Shown in pieces: positions 17,331-26,049 of a stretch of 34,776 bases of DNA. Position 1 is the stretch's first letter. Every line of letters begins with the position of its first letter. Under the pieces are notes generated by a model. It ran no database searches and had not been told where the DNA came from. It saw only the letters and a list, made by a program, of their open reading frames with translations. The stretch is from Gammaproteobacteria bacterium (GTDB taxonomy: Bacteria > Pseudomonadota > Gammaproteobacteria > CAIRSR01): NCBI GenBank assembly GCA_963575655.1, contig CAUYTY010000192.1, positions 1-34,776 of the forward strand. Reading direction: 5' to 3'. The position numbers and the translations under genes are program-made.

Positions 17331-17419
17331 ACCCAAGTTGCTACCTAGCGCGCTTTTTTCCCCTCTCCCTCAGGGAGAGGGGCTTCTTCATTTCTCGCCG
17401 CATAGGTAGCAACTTGGGT
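17331..17419 (-). mobile_element. Miniature element copy C (89 bp)
   Basis: Perfect 17-bp inverted ends (ACCCAAGTTGCTACCTA and complement) flanked by TA at 17329-17330 and 17420-17421. The short core has one palindrome, CCCCTCTCCCT/AGGGAGAGGGG. It is the same subtype as the copy at 34590 but in the opposite direction. It sits in the 450-bp gap upstream of the chemotaxis receptor and downstream of trmL, where it could affect transcript ends. Confidence 0.88.
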
Positions 17420-17541
17420 TAACTAACTGATTCCTCCAAAATATCAAAAATCAATCAGTTACGCCAAGATCTTCGCCAAATTTGATGACCACGGGAAGGT
17501 AGGCAGAACAAAGTTAAATCCACACCTAACTAACAGGTGAA

Positions 17542-18006
17542 TCAGTTCCCCCCCACGAACTGATACCGACCCCAGGCATGGTAGACCACAACCGCTACCG
17601 CATTAGACAGGTTCAGGCTACGATTGCCAGAAATCATGGGAATACGTAACCGTTGGGCTGGCACCACCGAATCGAGTACTGCTGTCGGCAAGCCTCGAGT
17701 CTCAGGCCCAAAGAGGAACGCATCACCTTTTGCTAGATCAACCTCGCTGTAGAGACACGTTCCGCGCGTAGACAAGGCCCAAACCCGAGGTGGTCGAATG
17801 GCTTCCAGATAACTAGCAAGATTGTCATGGACCACGACAGACACCCATTCATGGTAATCTAACCCGGCTCGCCGCAGCTTGCTATCGGAAAGTTCGAACC
17901 CCAACGGGCGAATCAAGTGCAGTCGCGCCCCGGTGTTAGCACACAAACGGATAACATTGCCCGTATTGGGAGGGATCTCAGGTTCGAATAATACGACGTC
18001 AAACAT
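17542..18006 (-). CDS. trmL: tRNA (cytidine(34)-2'-O)-methyltransferase TrmL
   Basis: TrmL is a SPOUT-fold enzyme that 2'-O-methylates the wobble base of tRNA-Leu isoacceptors. The 154-residue protein has the family opening FDVVLFEPEIPPNTGNVIRLCANTG. The SAM-knot motifs FGPETRGLP and IPMISGNRSLNLSNAVAVVVYHAWG are both intact. ATG 18006 is preceded by AAGGAG. It is transcribed alone and diverges from the small gene at 18126. Confidence 0.97.
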   Translation of the reverse strand: MFDVVLFEPEIPPNTGNVIRLCANTGARLHLIRPLGFELSDSKLRRAGLDYHEWVSVVVHDNLASYLEAIRPPRVWALSTRGTCLYSEVDLAKGDAFLFGPETRGLPTAVLDSVVPAQRLRIPMISGNRSLNLSNAVAVVVYHAWGRYQFVGGN

Positions 18007-18125
18007 GTAAAATATCTCCTTGACTTCTTTCGATGGAGCAGGACACCCAGGAGTAACGCGTAGTTGCAGGCCGCAACCATAACTTAGGTTGTATCTAGCC
18101 GCAAAACAACGACGAGGATGCTACG

Positions 18126-18350
18126 ATGAGGAAACAATCCCAAGGGGAAAGAGAAAAACTCCTCCGCCCTAGTAAAGATTCAAGTCTACCTATCCGTTTG
18201 AATCAAAAAATAGCGTGCTATCTCGCTGAGCAAGCTGCCACCAGAGGCGTAAAACTTTCCGATCTAATCAACGATCTACTAAAACGCAAGTTCGATATTC
18301 TTGATGAAGAAGCGCCCCTCAAGGAACCTCAACAAATTACGCATCGCTAG
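18126..18350 (+). CDS. Small protein with ribbon-helix-helix-like C-terminal half
   Basis: This is a 74-residue protein with a basic N-terminus. The segment LPIRLNQKIACYLAEQAATR followed by GVKLSDLINDLLKR has the strand-helix-helix pattern of RHH (Arc/MetJ/CopG-type) DNA-binding proteins. ATG 18126 has GAGG upstream. No toxin gene is adjacent, so an antitoxin role is not supported by context; a small transcriptional regulator is also possible. It diverges from trmL with a 119-bp gap. Confidence 0.6.
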   Translation: MRKQSQGEREKLLRPSKDSSLPIRLNQKIACYLAEQAATRGVKLSDLINDLLKRKFDILDEEAPLKEPQQITHR

Positions 18351-18530
18351 CGTACCTCACGCGGCTTCTACCAATCTCCACCCTGAAAGGAAAATCAGCA
18401 TGGTTTGGGGCCTTCCGAACATTGTACGTAACGATACCAAATCTCGACGAAAGCCTTCACCAGACCGAGCACGTTGCCCTTCCTCTATTGGCCATTAAGA
18501 ATAACATGACCATTTCCTACCATTAGGCAG

Positions 18531-18601
18531 CCCAAGTTACGACCGCTCCGTCATTTCGGAAGAAAATGACAGAATGACGGCCCAGTCGTTGGTAACTTGG
18601 G
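18531..18601. repeat. Inverted repeat, probable decayed miniature element
   Basis: CCCAAGTTAC at 18531-18540 is complementary to GTAACTTGGG at the right end, and the interior carries CCGTCATTTC/AATGACGG arms. The ends share CCCAAGTT with the main miniature family but the rest differs, and no TA duplication is evident. Apart from this the 18351-18843 gap before dnaN shows no gene. Confidence 0.5.
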
Positions 18602-18843
18602 AGATTATACAATCTCCAATATTTTACAGAACTCCCACGTTTGAGACCAAATACGAACGAATCTTGTCTTGTGATGGAATTTTCCGTGACAAAAATGTAG
18701 AGTTGGTGGTAATCCGAGACGGGGTCCTGCCCAACTTGGAAGAACGGTGAAGTGATCAGTGCGTACCATCCTTGCACGCCCGCGACCTTGCCTAATTTTA
18801 AGTCGCTCCGTGGAACTAGCGTAACCATTCAAAGAGATAAACG

Positions 18844-19944
18844 ATGCGGTTCACGATTCAGAGAGATGCACTACTCAAACCCTTGCAGGCAGTCGCAAGC
18901 GTGGTCGAACGGCGACAGACATTGCCAATCCTGGGAAACCTGCTGTTGGCGGTAACAGAAAACGAACTCGCCGTGACCGCTACCGACCTGGAAGTAGAGC
19001 TGGTAGGAAAGGTACCACTGGTGGCCGCTGAACCTGGTCGAATTACCGTGCCGGCCCGCAAGCTATTGGATATATGTAAAGCCTTTCCGGAAGGAATGGA
19101 GGTCGGGGTAGCATTGGAGGGCGAACGGGTATCGTTGCGAGTTGGTAAAAGTCGCTATACCCTCGCAACACTGCCAGCCGAAGAATTCCCCAATGTAGAA
19201 GAAATGCGCGAAGGTATGAAATTGAGCCTCCCCCAAAATGTGCTCAAAGGACTCATTGCCCGAACCCATTTTGCCATGGCGGTCGCGGATGTTCGCTATT
19301 TTCTGATGGGGCTTCTGTTAGAGGTTGAGAAAGGACAAGTGCGAACCTGCGCCACTGACGGACATCGACTCGCCTTGTGCGAAATACCATCCGAAGTAGA
19401 CCCAACCAATCCTATTCAGGTAATCATCCCACGCAAAGGGGTTGGAGAATTGCTACGATTACTACAAGACTCACAAATACCAGTCCAGGTAGCACTCGGC
19501 ACAAATCATATTCAGGTAACCCTCCCCGAAGCTACCTTTACCTCAAAACTCATTGATGGCCGGTTTCCTGACTATCAACGGGTAATTCCTCAGGCTACCA
19601 CCAAAATAGCCACGGCCAATCGAGATGAATTACGTCAGGCCCTCAACCGCGCCGCCATCATTTCCAATGAGAAGTTTCGTGGGGTACGCATCCAAGTATC
19701 AGAGGACAAGATCCGGGTATTTGCTGCGAATCCAGAACAAGAGGAAGCCGAAGAAGAATTGGCTGCAGAATATCAGGGAGAACTTTTAGAGATTGGATTT
19801 AACGTAGGATATCTTCTGGACGCGTTGGGTGCGATTGAGGACGAACGTGTAATGATCGGATTGATCAATGCGGATAGTAGCGCATTGATTCAGGGCGTGG
19901 GGAATGAATCCTGTCGCTACGTAGTAATGCCCATGCGACTGTAA
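18844..19944 (+). CDS. dnaN: DNA polymerase III beta subunit (sliding clamp)
   Basis: DnaN forms the dimeric ring that tethers polymerase III to DNA. The protein is 366 residues, the family norm, and has all three clamp repeats. It opens with MRFTIQRDALLKPLQAVASVVERRQTLPILGN in the classic pattern and ends with the conserved VMPMRL that lines the partner-binding pocket. ACTDGHRLA is also present in its ATDGHRLAL form. AAAGAGAT precedes ATG 18844. The gene stands alone. dnaA, recF and gyrB, its usual neighbours near the origin, are not in the window, and I see no cluster of DnaA boxes. Confidence 0.97.
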   Translation: MRFTIQRDALLKPLQAVASVVERRQTLPILGNLLLAVTENELAVTATDLEVELVGKVPLVAAEPGRITVPARKLLDICKAFPEGMEVGVALEGERVSLRVGKSRYTLATLPAEEFPNVEEMREGMKLSLPQNVLKGLIARTHFAMAVADVRYFLMGLLLEVEKGQVRTCATDGHRLALCEIPSEVDPTNPIQVIIPRKGVGELLRLLQDSQIPVQVALGTNHIQVTLPEATFTSKLIDGRFPDYQRVIPQATTKIATANRDELRQALNRAAIISNEKFRGVRIQVSEDKIRVFAANPEQEEAEEELAAEYQGELLEIGFNVGYLLDALGAIEDERVMIGLINADSSALIQGVGNESCRYVVMPMRL

Positions 19945-19963
19945 ATTAATTCAAGTTGCCACC

Positions 19964-20004
19964 CTATCCGTCATTCCAACAGCCCCTACCGGAATGACGG
20001 ATAG
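19964..20004 (+). terminator. Hairpin after dnaN, possibly a decayed miniature element
   Basis: A perfect 14-bp inverted repeat (CTATCCGTCATTCC and complement, loop 13) lies 20 bp after the dnaN stop. The preceding TCAAGTTGCCACC (19951-19963) resembles the end of the miniature family, so this may be an old insertion now serving as a transcript end. There is no T run. Confidence 0.5.
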
Positions 20005-20030
20005 CTCAACAATATCTCCGATAATACCTA

Positions 20031-20176
20031 ACCCAAGTTGCCACCTATTCAAAATTCGGGATCGCATTCAATCGTCCCCCCTCAATCCCCCCGTAAACGG
20101 GGGGAGGTCTGCGGCCTACTCCCTCCCCGTTTACGGGGAGGGCTGGGGAGGGGGGCAAGTAGGTGGCAACTTGGGT
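20031..20176 (+). mobile_element. Miniature element copy D (146 bp)
   Basis: Inverted ends ACCCAAGTTGCCACCTA and the near-complement TAGGTGGCAACTTGGGT are flanked by TA at 20029-20030 and 20177-20178. The core has palindromic arms built from CCCCGTAAACGGGG-type sequence, different from copies A-C. It ends 6 bp before the stop codon of the SapC gene, so its hairpin probably forms the end of that transcript. Confidence 0.88.
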
Positions 20177-20182
20177 TACCTA

Positions 20183-20944
20183 TTAAGCACTGCCAACGGT
20201 TGGCGTGGCAGCAAGACTTTCCGCTTGACTGACCGGCAGACGGCCCATCAAGTGGGAAAAGTTATCCAGGGAATTGAGATGAAGGTAGATCAACTCCACG
20301 CCTCCATCGCGTACCAACTCCGCGAGCTGCTCGGCAGGAAGGTCAGCAAGACGTTGTCGATTTACCGCGAAAAAACCTCCCATACGCAACCGTGCCCCAG
20401 TATTAATCTCTACATTGGCCTGCATGGGTTCCAATATTCCCAACGCCTTGAGCCGCGCGGCAAACCGTATGCTCAACACGTACTGTGCCTGGAAATCTTT
20501 GAGGAAATCTAAAGTCTTCCTGAGGAAGTCGCTCTCCATCCCCCCCTCGAATAATGCCATCCCCCGCTGTTCGCTATTGAAATTAGGAGAGGATTGATCG
20601 ATGCAGACCGTAAGAACATCGGAATCAGGCTGGGTTGATAGGATAAAAGGATAACGACGCACATAGGCTGGTATGTAGCTTGCGTTCCATTTCCCCTCCG
20701 CAGTGACAAACAAATTTTCTCCATCCCGCAATCCCAGTACTACCAAAGGAAAAGCCGTCTGGCCATCATCGCCGAAGACAATAGGATATTCGTGACAGGT
20801 TCGGCCGAATTCTACGGTCGCCAGGAATATTGCATTGCTACCCATCGCATAGCGGTAGTCCACGCCCGGAGCAAAAAAGAGCGCGCCATGCTGGCGGCGA
20901 TCAAGAGGAACAATCTCTTGATAAAACACTGGGGTGGACTGCAT
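20183..20944 (-). CDS. SapC family protein
   Basis: The family (Pfam SapC) is named after a Campylobacter S-layer-associated protein. Its biochemical role is not established. Family features seen here are FYQEIVPLDRRQHG at the start, a VEFGRTCHEYPIVFG segment, LGLRDGENLFVTAEGKWNAS, YIPAYVRRYPFIL, and the Cys-containing VLTVCIDQSS. The 253 residues cover the full domain. No signal peptide or membrane helix is present. AAGGAG lies upstream of ATG 20944. A miniature element abuts the stop codon. Its upstream neighbour on the same strand is the malic enzyme, 111 bp away, possibly a separate transcript. Confidence 0.88.
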   Translation of the reverse strand: MQSTPVFYQEIVPLDRRQHGALFFAPGVDYRYAMGSNAIFLATVEFGRTCHEYPIVFGDDGQTAFPLVVLGLRDGENLFVTAEGKWNASYIPAYVRRYPFILSTQPDSDVLTVCIDQSSPNFNSEQRGMALFEGGMESDFLRKTLDFLKDFQAQYVLSIRFAARLKALGILEPMQANVEINTGARLRMGGFFAVNRQRLADLPAEQLAELVRDGGVELIYLHLNSLDNFSHLMGRLPVSQAESLAATPTVGSA

Positions 20945-21055
20945 AGTAGTAATACTCCTTAAACAAACGGTTCAGCACACTAGCGTTCGCAAACCCGCCC
21001 GGCTAGCGGAATAACTCTAAAAGAGTTCGCGGTAAAAACGAATTCAAACACCGCC

Positions 21056-22297
21056 CTACGGATAATGAGCAGGATAGGGGAGACGGGCAACCCCTGCGGC
21101 AATGGCGGCTCGGGCCACAGCCGGGGGAATACGCTCCCTCAAGCGTGGGTCAAAAGGTTTGGGAAGGATATAATCCGGCCCAAATTCCAAATGGTCGAGG
21201 TTATAGGCAGCCAAGACCTCGGCAGGTACGGGCTCTCGTGCTAGCGCGCGAAGGGCATGAACCGCAGCAATATGCATGGATTGAGTAATCCGGCGGGCAC
21301 GCACATCCAACGCACCCCTAAAGATATAGGGAAAACCTAAAACATTATTGACTTGATTAGGAAAATCGGTTCGACCAGTCGCCATTACCAAATCATTACG
21401 CGCCGCATGAGCACGAGCGGGATGAATCTCTGGGTCAGGATTAGACAATGCGAAAACCACCGGACGCGGCGCCATTGCGTTCAACATAATCTCATCAACC
21501 AGATTCGCAGCCGCTACGCCGATAAAGACGTCGGACCCCGCCATAGAATCCCGAAGCGTACGCTCCGGGCACTCACAGATAAACTCGCTCTTGTAGGGAT
21601 TGAGGTCATGACTCTCTCCATGCAGAACCCCATGGCGATCCACTAACAGCATATTGTGCCGATCCGCCCCCAAGGCGACGAGCAAACGCATCGAGGCAAT
21701 CCCCGCCGCCCCTGCCCCCAGACACACGATGCGGGCATCGGATAGAGTTTTTCCCTGAATTTCTAAAGCATTCATCAAACCAGCGGCCACGATGATCGCG
21801 GTACCATGCTGGTCATCGTGAAAAACCGGGATATCCAGACGATCCGTTAACGCCGCCTCAATCTCGAAACAATGAGGCGCTGCAACATCCTCTAGGTTAA
21901 TCCCCCCGAAAGTGGAAGCAATAGCCGTCACAACGTTGATGAAATGCCCCGGTGAGTCAGCATTGACCTCGATATCGAAGACATCAATGTCGGCGAATTT
22001 CTTGAAGAGCACCCCTTTTCCTTCCATCACCGGCTTCCCTGCCAGGGCCCCCACCTTACCCAGACCGAGAACCGCCGTACCATCGGTGATCACCGCCACC
22101 AGATTGGACTTGGCGGTGTAGAGGTAGGCAGCTTCAGGATCGGCGGCGATCTCCAGTACAGGGGCAGCAACACCGGGGGTATACGCAAGACCCAATTCCT
22201 GTTGGGTATCGCACGGTTTGGTAAGGGCGATCTCGATCTTTCCCGGACGTGACCGGGCATGGTATTCGAGGGCCGCCCCATGCAACGCGCTGGACAT
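21056..22297 (-). CDS. NAD(P)-dependent malic enzyme (short form)
   Basis: It oxidatively decarboxylates malate to pyruvate. The catalytic Tyr39 lies in GLAYTPGVAAP, the general-base lysine region is GVLFKKFADIDVFDIEV, the metal ligands are in FHDDQHGTAI, and the nucleotide-binding loop is CLGAGAAGIAS. The 413 residues include only the catalytic part. The C-terminal phosphotransacetylase-like domain of MaeB is absent, so it is the short bacterial form. Cofactor preference cannot be read confidently. It starts 6 bp after rpmE and is almost certainly cotranscribed with it. Pyruvate made here could feed the dikinase encoded at 8064. Confidence 0.93.
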   Translation of the reverse strand: MSSALHGAALEYHARSRPGKIEIALTKPCDTQQELGLAYTPGVAAPVLEIAADPEAAYLYTAKSNLVAVITDGTAVLGLGKVGALAGKPVMEGKGVLFKKFADIDVFDIEVNADSPGHFINVVTAIASTFGGINLEDVAAPHCFEIEAALTDRLDIPVFHDDQHGTAIIVAAGLMNALEIQGKTLSDARIVCLGAGAAGIASMRLLVALGADRHNMLLVDRHGVLHGESHDLNPYKSEFICECPERTLRDSMAGSDVFIGVAAANLVDEIMLNAMAPRPVVFALSNPDPEIHPARAHAARNDLVMATGRTDFPNQVNNVLGFPYIFRGALDVRARRITQSMHIAAVHALRALAREPVPAEVLAAYNLDHLEFGPDYILPKPFDPRLRERIPPAVARAAIAAGVARLPYPAHYP

Positions 22298-22303
22298 TTC
22301 TGG

Positions 22304-22513
22304 TTATCTCTTCCCGTATTTGCGGCGGAATCTATCAACACGCCCAGCCGTATCCAGGACACGACTGCGCAATTCACCGGTATAGAAAGGGTGGCAAGCC
22401 GAACACACCTCCACATGGAGGTTCTTGCAGATGGTGGAACGGGTTTGGAAGCTGTTGCCGCAACCACAGGTTACGGTGATTTCTTGGTAACTGGGGTGGA
22501 TATCCGACTTCAT
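22304..22513 (-). CDS. rpmE: 50S ribosomal protein L31, zinc-binding form
   Basis: This 69-residue protein has all four zinc cysteines (16, 18, 37 and 40, in TCGCGNSF and [14 protein letters not shown]), so it is the C+ type that also acts as a zinc reserve in some bacteria. The beginning [16 protein letters not shown] is typical. GAGGT precedes ATG 22513. The 5' region contains the hairpin CCGGAG-CTTTC-CTCCGG (22550-22566), a possible leader structure. The malic enzyme gene follows after 6 bp. Confidence 0.97.
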   Translation of the reverse strand: MKSDIHPSYQEITVTCGCGNSFQTRSTICKNLHVEVCSACHPFYTGELRSRVLDTAGRVDRFRRKYGKR

Positions 22514-23091
22514 TGAGTCAACCTCGTTGTAGGCTTGCGCGTACCGCCGCCGGAGCTTTCCTCCGGTACCGTATGCAGGGAGTAGATTGTCGCAAAAAAG
22601 GCCGGATAATAGGGAAGTTTCCGATAACGGTCAAGGTTGGTAAAATCATTTCCTAAATTTCCATAAATTTTTAGAGTTCGTAAAACCTTAGGTGATAACC
22701 ATTCAATAACAACAAGTTATAAAATAAATCACCACCTAGGTTGGGTTACGATACTCCGCAAACCAACCTTATTTGTCTGTTTCGCGAAACCAACGCTACC
22801 CCCTCCTTAGATAAGGAAATGAGGTGTTTGGATACTCTGCCTGTCACCTTAACCCGCCCATCCAGAGTAATCGAATGGCATTTTTGGTTCCTTCCAGGTT
22901 GATCCGACAGCATCAACCCAACCTGCAATTGCTTAATGGCCCCAAGACCGGGGAACGACCGGAATAATCTTTTTGAATATAGAAAATAAAAGGCTAAATA
23001 GCCAATTGAGAACCGATTGAGAACCGATAGCGTCATAAGCGCCCGCGCGCTAAAGGCTTTAAGCGGGCCATAACTCGATAACGAAGAGCCC
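22514..23091. other. Gene-free divergent gap between rpmE and ubiA-like gene
   Basis: No convincing gene. A 150-codon frame on the minus strand overlaps the real UbiA start and has no motif. The segment 22600-22740 is AT-rich and probably carries promoters. ACCACCTAGGTTGGGTTA near 22731-22748 loosely resembles the miniature-element end, but no partner end is clear. Confidence 0.5.
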
Positions 23092-23991
23092 ATGGATTCT
23101 TCATCAAGAAAATTTTGGCACGTTTGGGAAAAACAATTACGTTTACACCAATGGGTCAAGAATTTATTGTTGTTCATACCTTTGCTGGCAGCCCACAAGA
23201 TTGATGATATTGCTCTGCTAATATCTGGACTATTTGCTTTTTTGCTATTTAGCTTGTGCTCCTCTAGCGTCTACCTACTCAATGATTTGCTAGACTTAGA
23301 AGATGATCGCCAACATCCCCATAAACGTTTCCGTCCGCTGGCAGCGGGGATACTGTCAAAAAGAGAAGTCTCGCACGTATTCCCCGCACTACTCTTGAGT
23401 GCATTCAGCGGTGCAATATGGATTATGCCCTGGAAATTTACGCTGACCATGCTCTGTTACTACCTTTTGACGCTGGCGTATTCCTTGATACTGAAGCGAG
23501 TCATGGCAATGGATGTAGTCGTCCTCGCGATGCTTTATACCGTGCGGATTATTGCCGGAACATTTGCATTCAATGTCAGCCTGACTTTCTGGATGCTGGC
23601 ATTTTCCATGTTTCTATTTCTAAGCCTGGCACTGGTTAAACGCTACGCCGAATTACGTGAACTATCCAGTAAAGGCGAAACCGAACGCACCAGAGGGCGC
23701 GGTTACTATCCCAGCGATGAGGAAATGATATCGTCGCTCGGTGCAACCTCCGGCTATCTCGCGGTAATGGTTCTCGCGCTCTACATCCAAGATCAAAGTA
23801 CTCTTGCCTTATACCGCCACCCTCAGGTCATCTGGCTCGCCTGCCCATTATTGCTCTATTGGATCACCCGTACTTGGATGATCACCCATCGCGGGTGGAT
23901 GCACGAAGATCCCGTAGTCTTCGCAATGACCGACCGCGTTAGCTTAATCCTCTGCGGAATTTTCTCTGCGGTTTTCTGGCTTGCTATATAA
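23092..23991 (+). CDS. UbiA-type prenyltransferase, probable polyprenyl-phosphate phosphoribosyltransferase
   Basis: UbiA enzymes transfer groups to or from polyprenyl carriers in the membrane. Here the first Asp-rich motif is NDLLDLEDDRQHPHKRFRPL, and a second acidic region is MAMDVVVLAMLYTVRIIAG. The subfamily with KRFRPLAAG, WMLAFSMFLFLSLALVKRYAEL and YYPSDEEMI is the one that makes decaprenyl-phosphoryl-5-phosphoribose (Rv3806c type). About eight membrane helices are visible. Compared with some proteobacterial relatives there is no N-terminal phosphatase domain. The phosphate-removal step would need another gene, which is not in the window. It converges (18-bp gap) with DprE2- and DprE1-like genes, which supports the arabinose-carrier role over ubiquinone synthesis. 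Confidence 0.85.
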   Translation: MDSSSRKFWHVWEKQLRLHQWVKNLLLFIPLLAAHKIDDIALLISGLFAFLLFSLCSSSVYLLNDLLDLEDDRQHPHKRFRPLAAGILSKREVSHVFPALLLSAFSGAIWIMPWKFTLTMLCYYLLTLAYSLILKRVMAMDVVVLAMLYTVRIIAGTFAFNVSLTFWMLAFSMFLFLSLALVKRYAELRELSSKGETERTRGRGYYPSDEEMISSLGATSGYLAVMVLALYIQDQSTLALYRHPQVIWLACPLLLYWITRTWMITHRGWMHEDPVVFAMTDRVSLILCGIFSAVFWLAI

Positions 23992-24009
23992 ACAATTCCG
24001 CCAACGGTG

Positions 24010-24747
24010 TTACAGATTTAGTTTTTTGAAGAGTGACTCGGGAATTGAGCGAATAATCAGCATAAGATAACACCAAAAGGCTGGCAGATAGGCAATATCG
24101 CGTTTTCTTTCAATTGATCTCAGAATGCCGCGCGCGATGGCCTCGGGTTGTGTCCATAATATGTTTTTCTTAAAATCCGCAGTCATGGGCGTATCCACAA
24201 AACCGGGTTTGATGGTCAGAACCCGAATCCCAGATTTATCCAAACGGTTACGGAGCCCTTGCAGAAAGAGGGTCACTGCACCCTTGGCGGTTCCGTAGAT
24301 ATAATTTGACTGGCGCCCGCGCTCTCCCGCAACTGAACTGATCACAGCAATAACTCCCTGCCGTTGCGCTTCAAATCGATTGGCCAAATGGGTAAGCATC
24401 GCTAGGGTACTAATGGCGTTGGTATTAAGCTCGTACAGCGTGCGTTCAATACTACCCTCACACGCTTTTTGATCGGGCAAGGTGCCATGGGCAATCAATA
24501 CCAGATCAATACCACCCAGTGCCGCAATCGCACTATCCAACATTACCAGATGGTTCGCGAAATTATTGACATCGAATGGTGCGAAGGCTACCCACTCCGC
24601 ACCGCGAATCCGTAGATCCTGGGCGAGAGCGGTCAATCGTTCTTCGTTTCTGGCCAACAAATAAAGTCGATCCCCCCGCTGCGCGAACAGTCTTTCCGTG
24701 GCCTCGGCAATTGCTGAGGTAGCCCCGATGATTAATGTTCTTTGCAT
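24010..24747 (-). CDS. dprE2: SDR oxidoreductase, DprE2-like (polyprenyl-P-2-ketoribose reductase)
   Basis: DprE2 reduces the 2-keto intermediate to polyprenyl-phosphoryl-arabinose. The 245-residue protein has the NAD(P) loop GATSAIA at residues 8-14. Catalytic Ser is in ISSVAGERGRQSNYIYG, and Tyr151-x3-Lys155 completes the SDR site. SSVAGERxRxSN.xYG(S/T).K is typical of the DprE2 branch, as is the hydrophobic C-terminal helix (WCYLMLIIRSIP) that would attach it to the membrane. It follows the DprE1 homologue by 3 bp, so the two are translationally coupled. As an isolated SDR it could do other reductions; the neighbour makes this assignment. Confidence 0.82.
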   Translation of the reverse strand: MQRTLIIGATSAIAEATERLFAQRGDRLYLLARNEERLTALAQDLRIRGAEWVAFAPFDVNNFANHLVMLDSAIAALGGIDLVLIAHGTLPDQKACEGSIERTLYELNTNAISTLAMLTHLANRFEAQRQGVIAVISSVAGERGRQSNYIYGTAKGAVTLFLQGLRNRLDKSGIRVLTIKPGFVDTPMTADFKKNILWTQPEAIARGILRSIERKRDIAYLPAFWCYLMLIIRSIPESLFKKLNL

Positions 24748-24750
24748 AAC

Positions 24751-26049
24751 TTAGATTCCTAACCGTTCCGATTGAAGCGAGTGAAATAAACCTTCGGCAC
24801 CGTAGTGGCAGCGCGTTTTCATGAACTCTTCCCACCTCGGATACCCTGCTTTAAACATCGCCGCGCTCATGCGTGCGTCTTTGCTCAAATAGAGCCGCCC
24901 ACCATAATCAAGAACAATACGATCGAGTCTATCTAGGTATGAAAATAGATCGTAACTAAGCTTAAAGTCCAACGCCAGCGTATATCCCTCCATGGGAAAG
25001 GATAGATGATTGTCGTTGCCGCGCCCGAAGACCTTTAATACGGCGAGAAAGGAACCACGCTGCGACCTTGCTATATCGCTAAGAATGGTGCGCATCGCTT
25101 CCCAACCAGCAGACTGGGGAATTACCAATTGATACTGCGTAAAACCACTCGAACCATAGAGCCGATTCCATTGAAGAATTCGATCGAGCGGGTAGAAAAA
25201 CGGCTCATAAGGAACGACACGCTCCACCCGTTTGCCACGTATGTGACGATAATAGATTTCATTGAACGCCGCGACGAGATGACGATTTAAGAATGAATTA
25301 GGTAGATCGAAAGGAAAAGGGAGCGACCTCGGACGAGACCAATCGAGACAACCATCTTGCGCGTGCTCGCCCATCATCAGTAGCGATCGCCCTAATTTAG
25401 CACCACCAGAAAGGCAATCGATCCAGGCGACTGAATAAGTTGTTGCGGCGTGCACGGCAAAAAGTTCAATCGTTTCGGTGATATCAGTAGCCTTGAAGAT
25501 AGTTTCGTTGATATAGACACTGGTGATCGGCTTCAATGAGAAAGCGGCGTCCAAGATAATTCCCGTTAGCCCCATCCCACCACAGGTGGCATGAAAGAGC
25601 ACAGGATTCTCCAACGGGGAACAGCGTAGCGTGGTTCCATCCGCCAACAACAAAGTAATACTATTGAGATGATCGCAAAAACTGCCCTCGACATGATGAT
25701 TCTTTCCATGAACATCACTAGCAATGGCGCCTCCTACCGTAACAAATTTGGTGCCCGGGGTGACGGGAAGAAACCAACCACGCGGGACAAAAACCTCAAG
25801 TAACTCGGCCAGAGTAACGCCGGCCGCACAACGCAAGAATCCATTGGTTTCGTCAAATTCCAATATAAAGTTAAGTCGGAGTGTACTGATCATTTGCCCA
25901 GCCAAGGAACTATCTCCATAGCTCCGCCCCATACCTCTAGCGATACCACGAAATCCTCGGGTCAACGCTAATTTAGTATCAGAGGGTGTCTGCGGCGTAA
26001 TAATCTTGCCATCAATTTTAGGGTAACGCCCCCAGTTGCTAATCGACAC
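24751..26049 (-). CDS. dprE1: FAD-dependent DprE1-like oxidase (polyprenyl-P-ribose 2-oxidase)
   Basis: DprE1 oxidises polyprenyl-phosphoryl-ribose at C2, the first half of the epimerisation to arabinose. The FAD_binding_4 motifs are strong: ARGMGRSYGDSSL, LPVTPGTKFVTVGGAIASDVHGKNHH, and CGGMGLTGII. The C-terminal domain has FGRGNDNHLSFPMEGY and GGRLYLSKDARMSAAMF. In a hand alignment Lys390 corresponds to the mycobacterial catalytic Lys418, and Ala359 replaces the benzothiazinone-reactive Cys387. Length 432 is usual (mycobacterial ~461). It overlaps the upstream GtrA-like gene by 11 bp and is followed by dprE2 after 3 bp: one operon. Confidence 0.88.
   Translation of the reverse strand: MSISNWGRYPKIDGKIITPQTPSDTKLALTRGFRGIARGMGRSYGDSSLAGQMISTLRLNFILEFDETNGFLRCAAGVTLAELLEVFVPRGWFLPVTPGTKFVTVGGAIASDVHGKNHHVEGSFCDHLNSITLLLADGTTLRCSPLENPVLFHATCGGMGLTGIILDAAFSLKPITSVYINETIFKATDITETIELFAVHAATTYSVAWIDCLSGGAKLGRSLLMMGEHAQDGCLDWSRPRSLPFPFDLPNSFLNRHLVAAFNEIYYRHIRGKRVERVVPYEPFFYPLDRILQWNRLYGSSGFTQYQLVIPQSAGWEAMRTILSDIARSQRGSFLAVLKVFGRGNDNHLSFPMEGYTLALDFKLSYDLFSYLDRLDRIVLDYGGRLYLSKDARMSAAMFKAGYPRWEEFMKTRCHYGAEGLFHSLQSERLGI

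Noticed and set aside
19994-20512. 172-codon plus-strand frame after dnaN
   Set aside because: It translates two repeat elements and then the SapC gene backwards.
22746-23198. 150-codon minus-strand frame
   Set aside because: It overlaps the well-supported UbiA start, lacks motifs and has no ribosome binding site.
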